A stretch of 37,884 nt of DNA from Candidatus Eisenbacteria bacterium (GTDB lineage Bacteria; Eisenbacteria; RBG-16-71-46; SZUA-252), in the NCBI GenBank assembly GCA_005893305.1, contig VBOZ01000008.1:73436-111319 (forward strand), read 5' to 3'. Shown here piece after piece: positions 17,282-26,244 of the stretch. The position numbers and the translations under genes were made by a program. How positions within the stretch are numbered: position 1 is the stretch's first letter; each line of letters opens with the position of its first letter. The notes under the pieces are model-generated. The model saw only the letters and a program-made list of their open reading frames with translations, was not told the DNA's origin and searched no databases.

Positions 17282-17310
17282 ACTCTACCCGATCATCCCT
17301 TCGGTGTCAA
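17282..17310 (-). promoter_or_regulatory. Predicted sigma-70-type promoter for ecfT-truA-htrA-purB...
   Basis: On the minus strand, -35 TTGACA (17310-17305, perfect consensus), 17-base spacer, -10 TAGAGT (17287-17282). The lnt stop codon (17295-17293) lies in the spacer, so the promoter begins inside the lnt coding sequence. Confidence 0.6.
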
Positions 17311-18912
17311 CGCGGTGCCCAGGCGCTGGAGCGGCCGGTACCACGAAATCACGACGAGAATCAGCGTGAGGCCGAGGCAGAGGGAGGTAACCCAGTCCCC
17401 CCACTGGAGGAACAGCGTCGGGCCGGCTCCGACCCAGACGTCCCCGGTGAGGAGTGCTTCCTTGAAGAGCGGCGTCCGCTCGACGACGCGGCCGTACGGA
17501 TCGATCAGCATCGAGACGCCCGTGTTCGCGCATCGCGCCGTGGAGAGCCCCAGCTCGACCGACCTCAAGATCGCCATCTCCGCGTGCTGCACGGGCCCGG
17601 CCGACTTCCCGAACCATTCGTCGTTCGTGATATTCACGAGGTACTGCGCCCCCTCGAGCGCGTAACGGCGGGCGAGGTCCGGGAAGATCGATTCGAAGCA
17701 GATGAGCACGCCGAACGACGAGCCCCCGGCCGTGAAGACGACGGGGCGCGTTCCCGGGGTCCACTCGGCCTGCCCCAGATCGATCTTTCCGAGAAACGGG
17801 AGCAGCCCCTGAAACGGAACCCGCTCGCCGAACGGGACGAGGTGAATCTTCTCGTACTGCCCCCCGAACGTGCCGTTCGGCAGGACCAGGCCCGCGGCGT
17901 TGTACGTGAGGACGCTCCCGTTGTTCGAGAGGCGCGCGTCCGGATAGCCCGCCAGCACCGGCACGCCGGCCTCCCGGACGAGATCGACAAAAGCCTTGAG
18001 CTTGACCCGCTCCAGGCGCACGTAATACGGGAGCGCGGTCTCGGGCCAGACGATGAGGTTGGGACGCGGCATCAGCGAGGCCGCCACGCGCGTCATCCGC
18101 GCGAGCGTTCCGACGACCGAGTCCTGCAGGGCGGGGTTCCACTTGACGTCGCTCGGGATGCTCGGCTGGACGAGGGCGACGCGTGCCAGGGGCCTCCCGC
18201 GCGGCTCGCGAAGCCGGGTCTCCCCCCAGCGGACCGGGAGCCAGACCACGAGCAGGGCCAGGATCACCCACGCCGCGCGGGCCCACCACCGCCGCGAGAC
18301 CGCCGCGGCGGCGACGAGGGAGTTCGTAACGAGAATCCAGAAGCTCAGGCCCGGCGCGCCGGCGAGCGACGCGGCCTGGATCCAGGCCGGGTGCTCGGCG
18401 AGCGCGTAGCCGACGTTGCCCCAGGGACAGCCGAGCACCCCGGAGGACCTGGCCCATTCGCTCGCCGCCCACGCGATCGGCGCGGCGGCGAGCACGGGCC
18501 AGCCGAGACGCCTCCGCACGAGCCGGACGATCCATCCGAAGAGGGCCATGAAGAGCCCAAGGTAGAGCGCGAGAGCGAGGAGGCCCGGGAAGATCAGCCA
18601 CGGATGTGTCATCGCGTGGGCGGGCAGCCGCACGATCCACGAGAAGAGCACCGCGTTGAAGACGATGCCGGCGATCCACGGCGCCCAGCGCGCCCCGCGC
18701 GGCGTGGCCGCCGTCGCGCCGGGCCCGGGCGAGTCGTGGTGGAGGACCACCAGGAGCGGAACGAGGGCGACGAACACCAGGGGCCAGAGCCCCGCGGACG
18801 GAAAGGAGAGGCTGAGGAGAATTCCCGATGCCGCCGCGGCGAGCGGCCGGCGAAGCCGACTGCTAATGAAGTCGGACTTCGCGGCGGGCTTCCGCCGACT
18901 GGTAGATGGCAT
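17293..18912 (-). CDS. lnt: Apolipoprotein N-acyltransferase Lnt
   Basis: 539 residues. An N-terminal block of about seven membrane helices and a periplasmic nitrilase-like domain (about 242-490), then a last helix. The catalytic triad is Glu291 (VWPETALPYY), Lys355 (YEKIHLVPFGE) and Cys405 (GVLICFESIFP). It adds the third acyl chain to lipoproteins, the form that LolCD releases, which supports an outer membrane. The start at 18912 overlaps the 3' end of the oxidoreductase gene by 50 bases; no later ATG precedes the membrane domain. Confidence 0.95.
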   Translation of the reverse strand: MPSTSRRKPAAKSDFISSRLRRPLAAAASGILLSLSFPSAGLWPLVFVALVPLLVVLHHDSPGPGATAATPRGARWAPWIAGIVFNAVLFSWIVRLPAHAMTHPWLIFPGLLALALYLGLFMALFGWIVRLVRRRLGWPVLAAAPIAWAASEWARSSGVLGCPWGNVGYALAEHPAWIQAASLAGAPGLSFWILVTNSLVAAAAVSRRWWARAAWVILALLVVWLPVRWGETRLREPRGRPLARVALVQPSIPSDVKWNPALQDSVVGTLARMTRVAASLMPRPNLIVWPETALPYYVRLERVKLKAFVDLVREAGVPVLAGYPDARLSNNGSVLTYNAAGLVLPNGTFGGQYEKIHLVPFGERVPFQGLLPFLGKIDLGQAEWTPGTRPVVFTAGGSSFGVLICFESIFPDLARRYALEGAQYLVNITNDEWFGKSAGPVQHAEMAILRSVELGLSTARCANTGVSMLIDPYGRVVERTPLFKEALLTGDVWVGAGPTLFLQWGDWVTSLCLGLTLILVVISWYRPLQRLGTALTPKG

Positions 18913-19879
18913 CGATGACCTGCATGAGATCGTGCCCTTCCTCGGCGGAGGCCATGGGGCGCTCGCCTTGGGTCAGGCAGCGGAGGAAATGGTCCAGCTC
19001 GCGCTCGTACGACTGCTTGTAGATGTTCTTCGTCGATTCCAGCGGCGGGGTCACGTTGAGCAGGTTCCCGTTCAGCTCCTTGTGGATGCGAAACGGATTC
19101 AAGAGCGCCGCGCCGTCGGTGCCGAAGAGGTTCAGGTACGGGAAGTTCCTCTCGAGCAGCAGGGCCCAGCTGACTTCCAGCGTGAGCGAGGCACCACCGT
19201 CCAGGACCAGAAACGCGGCCACCGTGTCCTCGACGTCCTTCCGCGGATCGGTCACGTACTTCGATGCCGTCACCGAGACGACCTTGGGGTTTCCGAGGAG
19301 CCAGAGCGAGAGATCGAGCATCTGGACCCCGAGGTCCATGAGCACCCCTCCCCCCGAGCTCTTCTTGTTCTCGTACCAGCCGGGTCCGCGGCGCTCGGTC
19401 CGGCGCAGCAGCCAGCCCGTCTTGACGTAGAAGATCTTCCCGAGCTCCTTGCGCTCGAGGTAGCCGCGCAGCACGGACACGTCGCTCCGGAACCGGTTGT
19501 TCATGGCGTACATGAGAACCTTGCCCGAGCGCTCGGCCGCGACGGCCATCTGGGCCGCCTCCGCCGCGGTCCTGGCCGCCGGCTTCTCGCAGAGGACGTG
19601 CTTCCCGTAGCCGAGCGCGGCCTGGGTCATCGGCGCGTGGAGGTGATTCGGGGTGGCGATGATGACCGCGTCGATGTCGTCCGAGCGAAGGAGCGACTCA
19701 TAGTCGGCGACCGCGCGGCCGATTCCGAAATGTTGGGCCACCATGCGGGCCTTCTCGACGTCGTCGTCGCAGACCGCGACCACCTCCACGTCCCTCCGCG
19801 ACTTCAGCGCGGGAAGATGGTTGACCTGGGCGACGACTCCGACCCCGATGACTCCGAGTCGGATGGGACGTTGGGCCAA
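18863..19879 (-). CDS. Gfo/Idh/MocA-family NAD(P)-dependent oxidoreductase
   Basis: 338 residues. N-terminal Rossmann fold (LGVIGVGVVAQVNHLP near residue 8), the family lysine in GKHVLCEKPAA (about 95), and the C-terminal alpha/beta sugar-binding domain with KSSGGGVLMDLGVQMLDL. The substrate, probably a sugar or inositol derivative, cannot be told. Start is a TTG at 19879 with GGGAG 7 bases upstream; longer versions of the frame run into the promoter and the previous gene. Its own promoter lies 50 bases upstream. Context with lnt is not informative. Confidence 0.88.
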   Translation of the reverse strand: MAQRPIRLGVIGVGVVAQVNHLPALKSRRDVEVVAVCDDDVEKARMVAQHFGIGRAVADYESLLRSDDIDAVIIATPNHLHAPMTQAALGYGKHVLCEKPAARTAAEAAQMAVAAERSGKVLMYAMNNRFRSDVSVLRGYLERKELGKIFYVKTGWLLRRTERRGPGWYENKKSSGGGVLMDLGVQMLDLSLWLLGNPKVVSVTASKYVTDPRKDVEDTVAAFLVLDGGASLTLEVSWALLLERNFPYLNLFGTDGAALLNPFRIHKELNGNLLNVTPPLESTKNIYKQSYERELDHFLRCLTQGERPMASAEEGHDLMQVIDAIYQSAEARREVRLH

Positions 19880-19931
19880 GTGAGGGCTCCCGAAGAGGGA
19901 TCGGCGTCGTGAAGGCGGCGAACTTCGCGCG

Positions 19932-19959
19932 AGTATAGGGACCGGTGTCGCGAAATCAA
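19932..19959 (-). promoter_or_regulatory. Predicted sigma-70-type promoter for the oxidoreductase-lnt pair
   Basis: On the minus strand, -35 TTGATT (19959-19954), 16-base spacer, -10 TATACT (19937-19932, five of six consensus bases). The TGA within the -35 box is the stop codon of the sigma-54 activator gene (19958-19956). Leader to the TTG start would be about 45 bases. Confidence 0.6.
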
Positions 19960-21080
19960 GGCGAATCAGGCCGCGTATCGTCCGCGCGCGTGTTCGTTCC
20001 CGGTGCGGCCACCGCGTGCGCATCCGCGGCGACCGCGTGCGCATCCGCGGCGACCTCGTCGCGCGCGAGGCGGCGGATTTTCTTCCAGAGCCCCTGCCGC
20101 GTGAGTCCCAGAGAACGGGCCGCCCGCGTGCGATTTCCGCCGGTGCGCCGGAGCGCACTCTGGATCATCTCCACTTCCAGCTCGCGCGTGCGGCCGCGCA
20201 GGTTCTCCGCGCGCTCCCGGACGACCGGGACATCCACCGCGGCGAGCCCTTCCCCCAGGGAGTCGTGCGTCAGCGTCCCGCCCGGACCGAGCGCGTGAAC
20301 CGCGCGCTCGAGGGCGGTCTCGAGCTCCCGCACGTTCCCGGGCCAGGGGTACCGCGCCAGGACATCGAGCGCCTCACCGGTGATCCGTCTCGCCTCGGGC
20401 CGCTGCCGGCGCGAGAGGCGCCGGAGGATGTACGCGACCAAGAGCGGCACGTCCTCGCTCCGCTCGCGGAGCGAGGGAGCGCGGATGGTGAGGACGTGGA
20501 GCCGGTAGAAGAGATCGGCCCGGAAGCGCGCCCCGCGGACCTCGGCGGCCAGATCGCGGTGCGTCGCGGCCACGATGCGCACGTCGACGCGACGAACGCG
20601 GCCGTCGCCGACGCGGCGGAGCTCGCCTTCCTGGAGCACGCGGAGGAGCCTGCTCTGCACCGAGGGGCTCGCGTCGCCGATCTCGTCCAGGAACAGGGTG
20701 CCCCCGTTCGCGAGTTCGAAGAGACCGGGCCGGTCGGCGTGGGCGCCGGTGAAGGAGCCCTTCGCATGACCGAAGAGCTCACTCTCGACCAGGGAATCGG
20801 GGATCGAGGCGAAGTTGTGGGGAAGGAACGGACGCTCGGAGCGGGGACTCTCGCTATGGAGCGCCCGCGCGATCAGCTCCTTCCCCGTTCCCGTCTCGCC
20901 GTGCACGAATACGGTCGCCGGGCTCGGCGCCAGGGCCGCGATCCGATGCCCCAGCTCGATCACCGCGCGGCTTCGGCCGACCAGGCCGAGCGTCTCGGCG
21001 TGCGGCCCGTACCCGTCCGTGGCGAGCTCCTCGATCTCGAGCGCCCGGCGACGGTCGTGCTCCCATCCCACAGCCATCAT
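19956..21080 (-). CDS. Sigma-54-dependent transcriptional activator without receiver domain
   Basis: 374 residues. AAA+ domain with Walker A GETGTGKE (61-68), the sigma-54-contact loop GSFTGA (108-113, usual form GAFTGA), Walker B TLFLDEIG (128-135) and the arginine-finger region, then a Fis-type helix-turn-helix ([23 protein letters not shown]). It activates sigma-54 promoters. Only about 30 residues precede the AAA+ domain, so there is no receiver, GAF or PAS input. The C-terminal tail contains a repeated AADAHAV heptapeptide produced by a 21-bp tandem duplication. ATG 21080 follows a GGGGGA. Genes it controls are not evident here. Confidence 0.9.
   Translation of the reverse strand: MMAVGWEHDRRRALEIEELATDGYGPHAETLGLVGRSRAVIELGHRIAALAPSPATVFVHGETGTGKELIARALHSESPRSERPFLPHNFASIPDSLVESELFGHAKGSFTGAHADRPGLFELANGGTLFLDEIGDASPSVQSRLLRVLQEGELRRVGDGRVRRVDVRIVAATHRDLAAEVRGARFRADLFYRLHVLTIRAPSLRERSEDVPLLVAYILRRLSRRQRPEARRITGEALDVLARYPWPGNVRELETALERAVHALGPGGTLTHDSLGEGLAAVDVPVVRERAENLRGRTRELEVEMIQSALRRTGGNRTRAARSLGLTRQGLWKKIRRLARDEVAADAHAVAADAHAVAAPGTNTRADDTRPDSP
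20011..20052. repeat. Perfect 2 x 21-bp tandem repeat in the tail of the sigma-54 activator
   Basis: Two identical 21-base units (20011-20031 and 20032-20052) back to back. They are in frame and encode a doubled heptapeptide after the DNA-binding domain. The unit length is a multiple of three, so copy-number change would not break the gene. Confidence 0.9.
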
Positions 21081-21095
21081 CCCAATCCCCCGAAC

Positions 21096-22115
21096 CTACG
21101 CCAGCACTACCTCCCTTGTTCCGGCAACGGCCTCTCCGACGCGGAAGGCCGGGTGACCCGCTTTCTTGAGCGCCCGCTCGATCGTCTCGGCATCCTTTCG
21201 CCGCACCACCATCAGAAGCCCGATTCCCATGTTCCAGACCTCGTAGGCTTCCGACGCCGGCACCTTCCCCGCCTCGCTGAGAAATCGAAAGAGTGGGGGA
21301 ATGGGCCAGCCCGCGGCGCGGATCTCGGCGCGAACGTTCTCCGGAAGGATGCGCACCAGATTCCCGGGAATCCCGCCCCCGGTGATGTGCGCCATGCCCC
21401 GCACTTCTCCCGCCGCGCGCGCGACCCCCACCGGCGCGCCGTAGTAGAGGTGCGGCAAGAGGAGCACGTCCCCGACCGTGCCCCCGCCCGCGGGGAACGG
21501 ATCCGTAATCTTGAGGCCGAGGCCGTCGAAGAGGATCGACCGCGCGAGCGAGTAGCCGTTCGTGTGAAGTCCCGCGCTCGGGAGCCCGAGGATCTGGTCG
21601 CCCGGTTCGATCGCCGAGCCGTCGATGATCCCGGCCTCGGGCGCGATCCCGACGATGGCGCCCGCCAGGTCGTAGTCGCCCGGCGCGTAGAGCCCAGGCA
21701 TCTCGGCGGTCTCGCCGCCGATCAGCGCGCACCCGACCTCGCGGCAACCCCGCGCGAGCCCGCGGACGAGCAGCTCCACCCGCTCCGGGGAGAGGGCTCC
21801 CATCGCGATGTAGTCCAGAAAGAAGAGCGGCTTGGCCCCGTGCACCAGGATGTCGTTCGCCGAGTGGCAGACGAGGTCGTACCCGACCGTGTCGTGCCGG
21901 TCGCAAAGGATCGCGACCTTGAGCTTCGTGCCGACGCCGTCCAGGCTCGAGAGGAGGACCTGCCCCGGCGCGCCCGGCACGCGGAACGCGCCCGCGAAGC
22001 CGCCGAGGTCGCCGACCACCTCCGGGCCGAAGGTGGACCGGCAGAGCGCCCGAATCCGGTCGACCGCCTCCTGGCCCTTCCGGATATTGACGCCGGACTC
22101 CTCGTAGCGGCCCAT
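21096..22115 (-). CDS. purM: Phosphoribosylformylglycinamidine cyclo-ligase (AIR synthase) PurM
   Basis: 339 residues. Signatures of AIR synthase: the N-terminal YEESGVNIRKGQEAVDRI, the ATP-binding SSLDGVGTKLKVA, ALIGGETAEMPG, and AHITGGGIPGN. It makes aminoimidazole ribonucleotide from FGAM, the step after PurL-PurQ. ATG 22115 overlaps the stop of the HD-GYP gene by one base (TGATG). It is separated from the main purine run by 6.6 kb of unrelated genes. Confidence 0.96.
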   Translation of the reverse strand: MGRYEESGVNIRKGQEAVDRIRALCRSTFGPEVVGDLGGFAGAFRVPGAPGQVLLSSLDGVGTKLKVAILCDRHDTVGYDLVCHSANDILVHGAKPLFFLDYIAMGALSPERVELLVRGLARGCREVGCALIGGETAEMPGLYAPGDYDLAGAIVGIAPEAGIIDGSAIEPGDQILGLPSAGLHTNGYSLARSILFDGLGLKITDPFPAGGGTVGDVLLLPHLYYGAPVGVARAAGEVRGMAHITGGGIPGNLVRILPENVRAEIRAAGWPIPPLFRFLSEAGKVPASEAYEVWNMGIGLLMVVRRKDAETIERALKKAGHPAFRVGEAVAGTREVVLA

Positions 22116-23452
22116 CACGCCTCCGCTCGCTCCGGCTCCGGGATCGACTGGACCGGCTCCGCATCGGCTCCGTCGAGGAGGAGCACCAGCGCTTCGACGA
22201 TCTCGCGATCGAACTGCGAGCCGGCGTGGGCGCGAAGCTCGGCGAGCGCGCGCGGGATGGGGAGGCCTTTCCGATAAGGACGGTCCGACGTCATCGCGTC
22301 GAACGCGTCGCAGACGTGGATGATCCGAGCGCCCAGGGGCACGTCGGTCTCCGTGAGGCCGGGCGGATACCCCTTTCCGTCGGGGCGCCAGTGATGTGTG
22401 CGCACCATGCGCGCCGCGTCGCGCAGGGCCCGGATCTGCCCGATGATCTTCGCCCCAGCCTCCGGGTGGCGCATCATCAGCGTCCGCTCTTGGTCGCTGA
22501 GCACGGTCGGCTTCCGGATAACATCGGGGCGCTGGGCGATCTTCCCGATATCGTGAACGAGCGCGGCGTAGCGGATCGTCTCCACCTCGGCGCTCCCGAG
22601 CCCCATGTGCCGCGCGACGCGGACCGAATACTCGGCCACGCGCACCGAATGCTCGTGGGTGTACGGGTCGACCGCGTCGAGCGCCACGCTCAACGCGCGG
22701 ACGAAGCTCACCAGATCCTCGCGCAGATCGGCGTAGAGCCGAAGCGTGTAGCGCGCGAAGACGAGCGGGAGGACCAGGAGCAGGACACCCGGGATGCCGG
22801 CCGCGAGGCGCACCTGCGCGAAGAGGAGCCCGAATCCCAGGGAGAGCCCGTGCTGGGGCAATCCGTCCCGAAAATGCTGTCGCCAGATCGTGAGGGCCGG
22901 CTCGCGGGCGCGCGCGCCAAGGACGAAGCTGACCCAGGCCGTGTTCAGGGCGTAGTAGAGCGAGCCCGCGAGGAGCAGCGGAACGAGGTTCCGGACCCAA
23001 TGCGAGGCGCCCAGCTCGCCGCCGGCGGCGAGGTACGCGGAGCCGGCGACGATCGTGGTCGATGCGTAGAGACCGGCGTTCAGCGCGGCCGCTCCGGGCC
23101 GGTTTCGCAAGATCGCAAGCTGCGCGGGGATCGTCGTGAGGAGATCAAGCGCCCCCGCGATCCACGGTCCGAAGAGGAGGATCGCCCCGATGTCGAGGAT
23201 CGACGCCACCGTCATCGTGCCCCCGCGCGGGAGCGGCACGGGGAGCGCCTCGGCGGCGAGGAGAAGCCCGAACCACGCGACGATCGCCCACATGTCCCAT
23301 CGCGTCTGCTTCAGATCCTCGCCGCCGAAGATCGCGAGGAGGAGCGGAAGCGACGCCAGGAATGACGGGACCAGGAGCCAGACGAGGCGCTGCCCGAAGA
23401 CGGCCGGCTGATTCGGCTCCGATGCCGGGCGCTGAGAGCTCAGATCATCCAT
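22115..23452 (-). CDS. Membrane-bound HD-GYP domain protein (probable c-di-GMP phosphodiesterase)
   Basis: 445 residues. About seven hydrophobic segments (roughly 22-235) form a membrane sensor, followed by an HD-GYP domain: the metal-binding HD pair His300-Asp301 in LVHDIGKIAQRP, HH of RTHHWRPDGKGYP (about 353-363), and DAFDAMTSDRPYRKG. HD-GYP proteins hydrolyse c-di-GMP. The membrane part resembles that of the histidine kinase at 29473-30882. ATG 23452 with GAGGA 6-7 bases upstream was preferred to a longer frame. It is coupled to purM by a 1-base overlap although the functions seem unrelated. Confidence 0.9.
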   Translation of the reverse strand: MDDLSSQRPASEPNQPAVFGQRLVWLLVPSFLASLPLLLAIFGGEDLKQTRWDMWAIVAWFGLLLAAEALPVPLPRGGTMTVASILDIGAILLFGPWIAGALDLLTTIPAQLAILRNRPGAAALNAGLYASTTIVAGSAYLAAGGELGASHWVRNLVPLLLAGSLYYALNTAWVSFVLGARAREPALTIWRQHFRDGLPQHGLSLGFGLLFAQVRLAAGIPGVLLLVLPLVFARYTLRLYADLREDLVSFVRALSVALDAVDPYTHEHSVRVAEYSVRVARHMGLGSAEVETIRYAALVHDIGKIAQRPDVIRKPTVLSDQERTLMMRHPEAGAKIIGQIRALRDAARMVRTHHWRPDGKGYPPGLTETDVPLGARIIHVCDAFDAMTSDRPYRKGLPIPRALAELRAHAGSQFDREIVEALVLLLDGADAEPVQSIPEPERAEA

Positions 23453-23632
23453 GCGATGTCCTCGGGCGCGTTGGTTGAGATCCCAGAGACACGCCGCCCC
23501 GCGCAACGAGCGTGCCACGCGGGCGCGACGCGGCGACCGCGCAAGCCGCGGAACGACCCAGCGCGGACGCCGCTCCGAGGCCAGCGACTGCGCCTCGAGG
23601 CGTCAGGGGGCCGTCGCCGTCGAAGCGCACGC
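23453..23632. other. 180-base GC-rich spacer upstream of the HD-GYP gene
   Basis: No gene recognised. Contains a perfect 12-bp palindrome CGCCTCGAGGCG (23591-23602) about 30 bases after the pfkB-type stop; there is no T-run, so I do not call a terminator. No convincing -35/-10 pair was found. Confidence 0.4.
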
Positions 23633-24562
23633 TCAACGGAGGATGCGCGCCGTATCCGAAAGGTCGAAGCGGCTCATGGAAGCGATTCCCTCCGCACGGT
23701 CGAGGATCGCCTCCCGCGACGCGCGCAAGAGGCCGGTCACCCCGAACCCCTCGACGGTGAATGAGGCAAGGACGCAGCCGTAGACCACGGCCCGGCGGAG
23801 ATTCCGGTCATCCACGCGCCCCATCCTGGCGAGCGCCCCGACGAAGCCCCCCGCGAACGTGTCGCCCGCTCCGGTGGGATCGACGACGGTCCCGATCGGA
23901 TACGCCGGGCAGCTGAAGTACTCGTCGCGGCCCTGCAGAAACGCGCCGTGCTCCCCCTGTTTTACCACAACCGTCTCGGGGCCGAGGGAGAGGATCGCGC
24001 GGGCGGCCTTGTGCGTCAGCGCTTCCCCGGTGATCTCGCGCGCCTCTTCCTCGTTGATGATCAACATGCGAACCCGGCGGAGAATCCCGAGCAGCTCCGC
24101 CCGCTTGCTCTGGATCCAGTAATTCATCGTGTCCGCGAGAACGAGCTGAGGCTTCTCGAGCTGATCCAGAACGTCCCCCTGCAATACCGGATCGATGTTG
24201 GCGAGGAAGACGGTCTTGAGCGCGCGGGTCTCGCGGGGCAGCTTGGGCTTGAATCGCTCGAAGACGTTCAGCTCGGTGCGGAGCGTTTTCCGCGTGTTCA
24301 TATCGTCGCTATAGACGCCCTCCCAGCGGAAGGTCTTCCCCTCGCTCACCTCGAGGCCGCTCAGGTCGAGCTCGGCCTGCTGCAGGGTCGCGCGGGCCTC
24401 GGCGGGAAAGTCCTGCCCGACGACCGCCACCACGGAGACCGGCAGGAAGTAGCGCGCCGAGAGCGCGAAGTAGGCGGCGGACCCGCCGAGCACCTCCGTG
24501 ACGCGCCCGGCCGGGGTCTCGATCGTGTCGAGGCCGATCGAGCCGACGACCGCGATCGCCAC
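23633..24562 (-). CDS. PfkB-family carbohydrate/nucleoside kinase
   Basis: 309 residues, ribokinase fold. N-terminal AIAVVGSIGLDTIETP and GGSAAYFALSARY, and the C-terminal PfkB signature DPTGAGDTFAGGF with the catalytic Asp of GAGD, are present. Substrate is not evident; sugar, nucleoside or sugar-phosphate are possible. Start GTG 24562, two bases after the argS stop, with GGAG upstream; the conserved N-terminus starts right there. Last gene of the polyprenyl synthase-rsfS-argS run. Confidence 0.88.
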   Translation of the reverse strand: MAIAVVGSIGLDTIETPAGRVTEVLGGSAAYFALSARYFLPVSVVAVVGQDFPAEARATLQQAELDLSGLEVSEGKTFRWEGVYSDDMNTRKTLRTELNVFERFKPKLPRETRALKTVFLANIDPVLQGDVLDQLEKPQLVLADTMNYWIQSKRAELLGILRRVRMLIINEEEAREITGEALTHKAARAILSLGPETVVVKQGEHGAFLQGRDEYFSCPAYPIGTVVDPTGAGDTFAGGFVGALARMGRVDDRNLRRAVVYGCVLASFTVEGFGVTGLLRASREAILDRAEGIASMSRFDLSDTARILR

Positions 24563-24564
24563 GG

Positions 24565-26244
24565 CTACATCGTCTCCGGCGCGCTCACGCCGAGGAGGTG
24601 GAGCCCGCGGCGGAGGACCACGCCCGTCGCGCGGGTGAGAAGGAGCCTGGCCGCCGTCCGCTCGGCATCGGCGGTGACGACGCGATGTTGATGATAAAAC
24701 GAATGAAAGCGAGCCGCTAAGTCCTTGAGATAAGCCGGGATCCGATGTGGCTCCCGGCTCCTGGCCGCGGCGGCCACGAGGGACGGAAATCCGGCCAGGC
24801 CGCGGAGTAGCGTCTCCGTCTCCGGCTCCGTGAGGAGATCGAGCTTGGCCTTCCCGGGATCCGGCTCGGGGACTCCCTGCTCCTTGGCATAGGCGAGCAC
24901 GTGGGCGATCCGGGCGTGGGCATACTGAACGTAGAAGACCGGATTCTCTTCGGTGCGGCGAACCGCGAGCTCGAGGTCGAAGTCCATGGGGCTCTCGGCC
25001 CGCCTCATCAAAAAGAAGAACCGCGCGGCGTCCACGCCGACCTCGTCGATGAGCTCGCGCAGGGTGATGAACTCGCCGGACCGCTTCGACATCTTGACGA
25101 CCTCTCCGGCGCGAAGAAGCCGGACCCACTGGATCATGATCACGTCGAAGCGATCGCGGGGCCACCCCAGCGCCTCGATGACCCCTTCCATCCGCGCGAC
25201 GTGGCCGTGGTGGTCGGGACCCAGGAGATCGATCAGCCGGTCGAAGCCGCGCGAGAACTTGTCGTTGTGATAGGCCGCGTCCGCGAGGAAGTAGGTGGGC
25301 TCCCCGTTCGACCGCACGACGACGCGGTCCTCCTGGTCCCCGAACTGGGTCGAGCGGAACCAGAGCGCGCCGTCGCGCTGTTCCAGAAGCCTTTGTTCGT
25401 GGAGCCGGTTCCGGGCCGCGTCGACCGCGCCGCCGCGGTGAAGCTCGCTCTCCCGCATCCAGCGGTCGATGCGGGCTCCGAACCGCTCGAGCTCCGCCTT
25501 CTGGACCTCGAGCATCCGATCGATACCCCACGCGCCGAACTTGAGGCGCTGATCCCGCTCGGGAAGCTCGAGCCACCCGCGCCCGGTAGCTAGGTCGAGC
25601 TCCTTGACGAGCTCGGCGACGTAATCGCCGGAGTATCCCTCTTCGGGAACCGGGGGCGCCGTGGCGCCGATCGACTCCGCGAATCGCGTCCGGATCGACG
25701 CCCCGAAGAGCTCGGCCTGGAGTCCCCAGTCGTTGCAGTAGAACTCGCCGGCCGCGCGCCAACCCGCGGCGTTCAGGATCCGGATCAGCGTGTCCCCGAT
25801 GCTCGCGGCGCGCGCGCTCACCACGTTCAAGGGACCGGTGGGATTGGCGCTGACGTACTCGACCAGCACCTTCTCGCCGCCTCCGGCCTCGCTCGCGCCG
25901 TAGGTGTCGGGCCCGGCCAGGATCTTCCGCACCGTGTCTTGAAGCCACGCGGGAGCGAGCCGAAAGTTCAGGAACCCCGCGCCGGCGGTCTCGACCGCGG
26001 TCACGACCCTGGGATCGACCTCGAGGGCTTCGATCAGGGACTTCGCGACGTCGCGCGGCGGGCGGCGCGCGGACTTGGCGAGCGTAAGCGCCACGTTGCT
26101 CGCCCAGTCGCCGTGTCCCGCCTCGCGCGGTACCTCGACCTCGACCGGAACTCCCTCCGGAAGCGCTAAGCCCGCCTTCCCGATCGCCGCATGGAGCCGG
26201 TCGATCAGGTAGCCCTCAATCGGCCACGACTTCACGATCGGCAT
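24565..26244 (-). CDS. argS: Arginyl-tRNA synthetase with altered HIGH motif
   Basis: 559 residues. Class I synthetase: N-terminal Add-1 domain (about 1-110), catalytic domain with VEYVSANPTGPL (129-139), KMSKRSG, and a C-terminal DALR anticodon-binding domain. The class I HIGH signature that normally follows ANPTGPL (HxGH) reads NVVS here (140-143), so both signature histidines are absent, while the flanking ARAASIGD is conserved. ATG 26244 overlaps rsfS by 29 bases; a longer frame from 26289 is a shadow. It charges tRNA-Arg unless a second argS exists elsewhere. Confidence 0.93.
   Translation of the reverse strand: MPIVKSWPIEGYLIDRLHAAIGKAGLALPEGVPVEVEVPREAGHGDWASNVALTLAKSARRPPRDVAKSLIEALEVDPRVVTAVETAGAGFLNFRLAPAWLQDTVRKILAGPDTYGASEAGGGEKVLVEYVSANPTGPLNVVSARAASIGDTLIRILNAAGWRAAGEFYCNDWGLQAELFGASIRTRFAESIGATAPPVPEEGYSGDYVAELVKELDLATGRGWLELPERDQRLKFGAWGIDRMLEVQKAELERFGARIDRWMRESELHRGGAVDAARNRLHEQRLLEQRDGALWFRSTQFGDQEDRVVVRSNGEPTYFLADAAYHNDKFSRGFDRLIDLLGPDHHGHVARMEGVIEALGWPRDRFDVIMIQWVRLLRAGEVVKMSKRSGEFITLRELIDEVGVDAARFFFLMRRAESPMDFDLELAVRRTEENPVFYVQYAHARIAHVLAYAKEQGVPEPDPGKAKLDLLTEPETETLLRGLAGFPSLVAAAARSREPHRIPAYLKDLAARFHSFYHQHRVVTADAERTAARLLLTRATGVVLRRGLHLLGVSAPETM

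Noticed and set aside
17177-17292. A riboswitch (cobalamin, c-di-GMP, TPP or similar) upstream of the EcfT-type gene
   Set aside because: I compared the conserved core sequences of these classes from memory and none fits in order. Only a hairpin can be supported.
23591-23602. CGCCTCGAGGCG palindrome as the terminator of the pfkB-type gene
   Set aside because: No loop and no T-run follows on the minus strand. It may be chance in GC-rich DNA.
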